This document shows positions 38,511-64,000 of a stretch of 64,000 nucleotides of DNA, piece after piece. Position 1 is the first letter of the stretch, and each line of letters starts with the position of its first letter. The translations under genes and the position numbers were made by a program. The stretch is from Channa striata. Taxonomy: Eukaryota; Chordata; Actinopteri; Anabantiformes; Channidae. The stretch covers positions 18,970,215 to 19,034,214 of the forward strand of contig CM065182.1 in the NCBI GenBank assembly GCA_033026295.1. Direction: 5' to 3'. The notes below the pieces were generated by a model. The model did no database searches and had not been told where the DNA came from. It worked only from the letters and a program-made list of their open reading frames with translations.

Positions 38511-38554
38511 ATTGGCTGACTGGAACAAGTGTACATGAAGGAGGAATGACGTCA
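38511..38554 (+). promoter_or_regulatory. cltc promoter: CCAAT box and full CRE
   Basis: ATTGG (inverted CCAAT) at 38511-38515 and a perfect palindromic CRE, TGACGTCA, at 38547-38554 lie about 510-555 nt upstream of the cltc ATG. A pyrimidine-rich, then GC-richer, stretch from about 38800 should be the 5' UTR; no intron boundary is obvious before the ATG. The sites are plain; their use is inferred. Confidence 0.5.
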
Positions 38555-39066
38555 ATTTACAAAGACGAATGATGTGGCAAAAATGAAAGGGCGAATGAGA
38601 AGAAATAGTCCTCCCTTTGCATTTGTTTTTGTGTATTTTTACTTGAAAGTGCGGTGTTGCCGGTTTTCATTTCAAATGTAATGTTAAACATTGTAAATGT
38701 GCCAAAGATATACCAATTATACACAGCATAATGTACTTTTCAAAAAACTGAGTCTGTATCCATCCGCCTTGTTGAGTGCATTTCCATTTCCGGGATTTTT
38801 TCTCCGCTGACCAACCTCCACCGCCATTGCAGGTCCAGCGAGTCGGTGTAGTGGCAGTCAGTTAGCCAGGGGAAGCCAGCGAGTAAATAGTTAGTGGACA
38901 GACAAAAGTACCATCACACCGACGACACGTTTTAAAACAAGTCTTATAATCAATTAATTTGGACTTTAGTTTAGGGGCTTCCTGGCTGTCCGGCTAGGAT
39001 CTGAGAGAAGAAGCCGTAGTTTGTTAGCATTTGAAGAAACCGGAGGAGAGTGAGAGAGGAACCGCC

Positions 39067-63656
<24,590 letters not shown>

Positions 63657-63658
<2 letters not shown>

Positions 63659-63662
63659 TAAA
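63657..63662 (+). terminator. AATAAA overlapping the cltc stop codon
   Basis: The stop TAA (63656-63658) shares two bases with an AATAAA hexamer. Use of this signal would leave almost no 3' UTR, so the main site is more likely beyond the window; the hexamer could still be used weakly. Confidence 0.4.
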
Positions 63663-64000
63663 GACCCCACCTCCTCCTCTTCACATGCAGGCTGGAGCTA
63701 CCATCCATCCATGTTCCACAATCCTTCACCAGACCATTACTGTCTCTCTGTCCTCTAGAGGGAGCTTAAACCTTTTTTTTTTTTTTTTTACTTTATCCCC
63801 CTTCGTAAACTGTCATGAAGGACTTTATTTCTGTTGTCAAAGAAAAGAATCATTCACAAAGATTAATTTTCTCACATTCCGTATTGACTAATTTTTCTTT
63901 TGTCAGTTTTATTTCAAGGGGAAATGGTTTATGTACAATGGAGGGTCTTGTGGGAAGAGCTAGTCCTCTTCTCAGTTTAAAAAAACAGGTCTGTTGTGAA
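63663..64000 (+). other. Start of the cltc 3' UTR
   Basis: Sequence after the stop to the window end. It contains a long T run at about 63772-63789 and no second clear poly(A) signal, so the 3' UTR probably continues outside. Confidence 0.6.

Overview
The window is vertebrate nuclear DNA, almost certainly from a teleost fish. Five recognisable vertebrate genes are split by GT-AG introns. Two of them are TRIM genes with the RING/B-box/coiled-coil/SPRY exon pattern expanded in fish, and the spaces between genes hold degraded copies of interspersed repeats familiar from teleost genomes. There is no bacterial, plasmid, CRISPR or rRNA content, and no tRNA gene was recognised. Coding models below were built by hand from splice sites, reading phase and remembered family sequence.

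Layout, left to right. Positions 1-7439 have no supported gene: they hold teleost repeat fragments, a reverse-transcriptase scrap, a perfect 16-bp hairpin and complex unique sequence. Positions 7440-10458 (minus) hold ruvbl2 (reptin), complete in 13 coding exons but with a one-base insertion in the exon carrying Walker B and sensor 1. Positions 13098-17042 (minus) and 21020-24944 (plus) hold two complete TRIM E3-ligase genes, head to head, with matching seven-exon structures. Positions 26888-28510 (minus) hold atp5mg (ATP synthase subunit g, 103 aa). Positions 28870-29400 hold a decayed non-LTR retrotransposon tail. Positions 30360-34462 (minus) hold a three-PDZ scaffold gene, best matched to pdzd3/NHERF4. 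Positions 39067-63658 (plus) hold the clathrin heavy chain gene cltc, complete in 30 constitutive coding exons (1678 aa), plus two microexons of 12 and 21 nt.

The genes do not form a pathway. ruvbl2 is a chromatin/R2TP AAA+ ATPase, atp5mg a mitochondrial ATP synthase subunit, pdzd3 an apical-membrane scaffold, cltc the vesicle-coat protein, and the TRIM pair probably innate-immune ubiquitin ligases. atp5mg next to a pdzd3-like gene recalls human 11q23.3, where both orthologues lie.

The most useful second-look items are the ruvbl2 frameshift, the two cltc microexons and its GC-AG intron, a 90-nt stop-free frame-preserving intron inside a PDZ domain, the pdzd3 C-terminal PDZ ligand, and the mirror-image TRIM pair. 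I found no convincing wholly new biological system.
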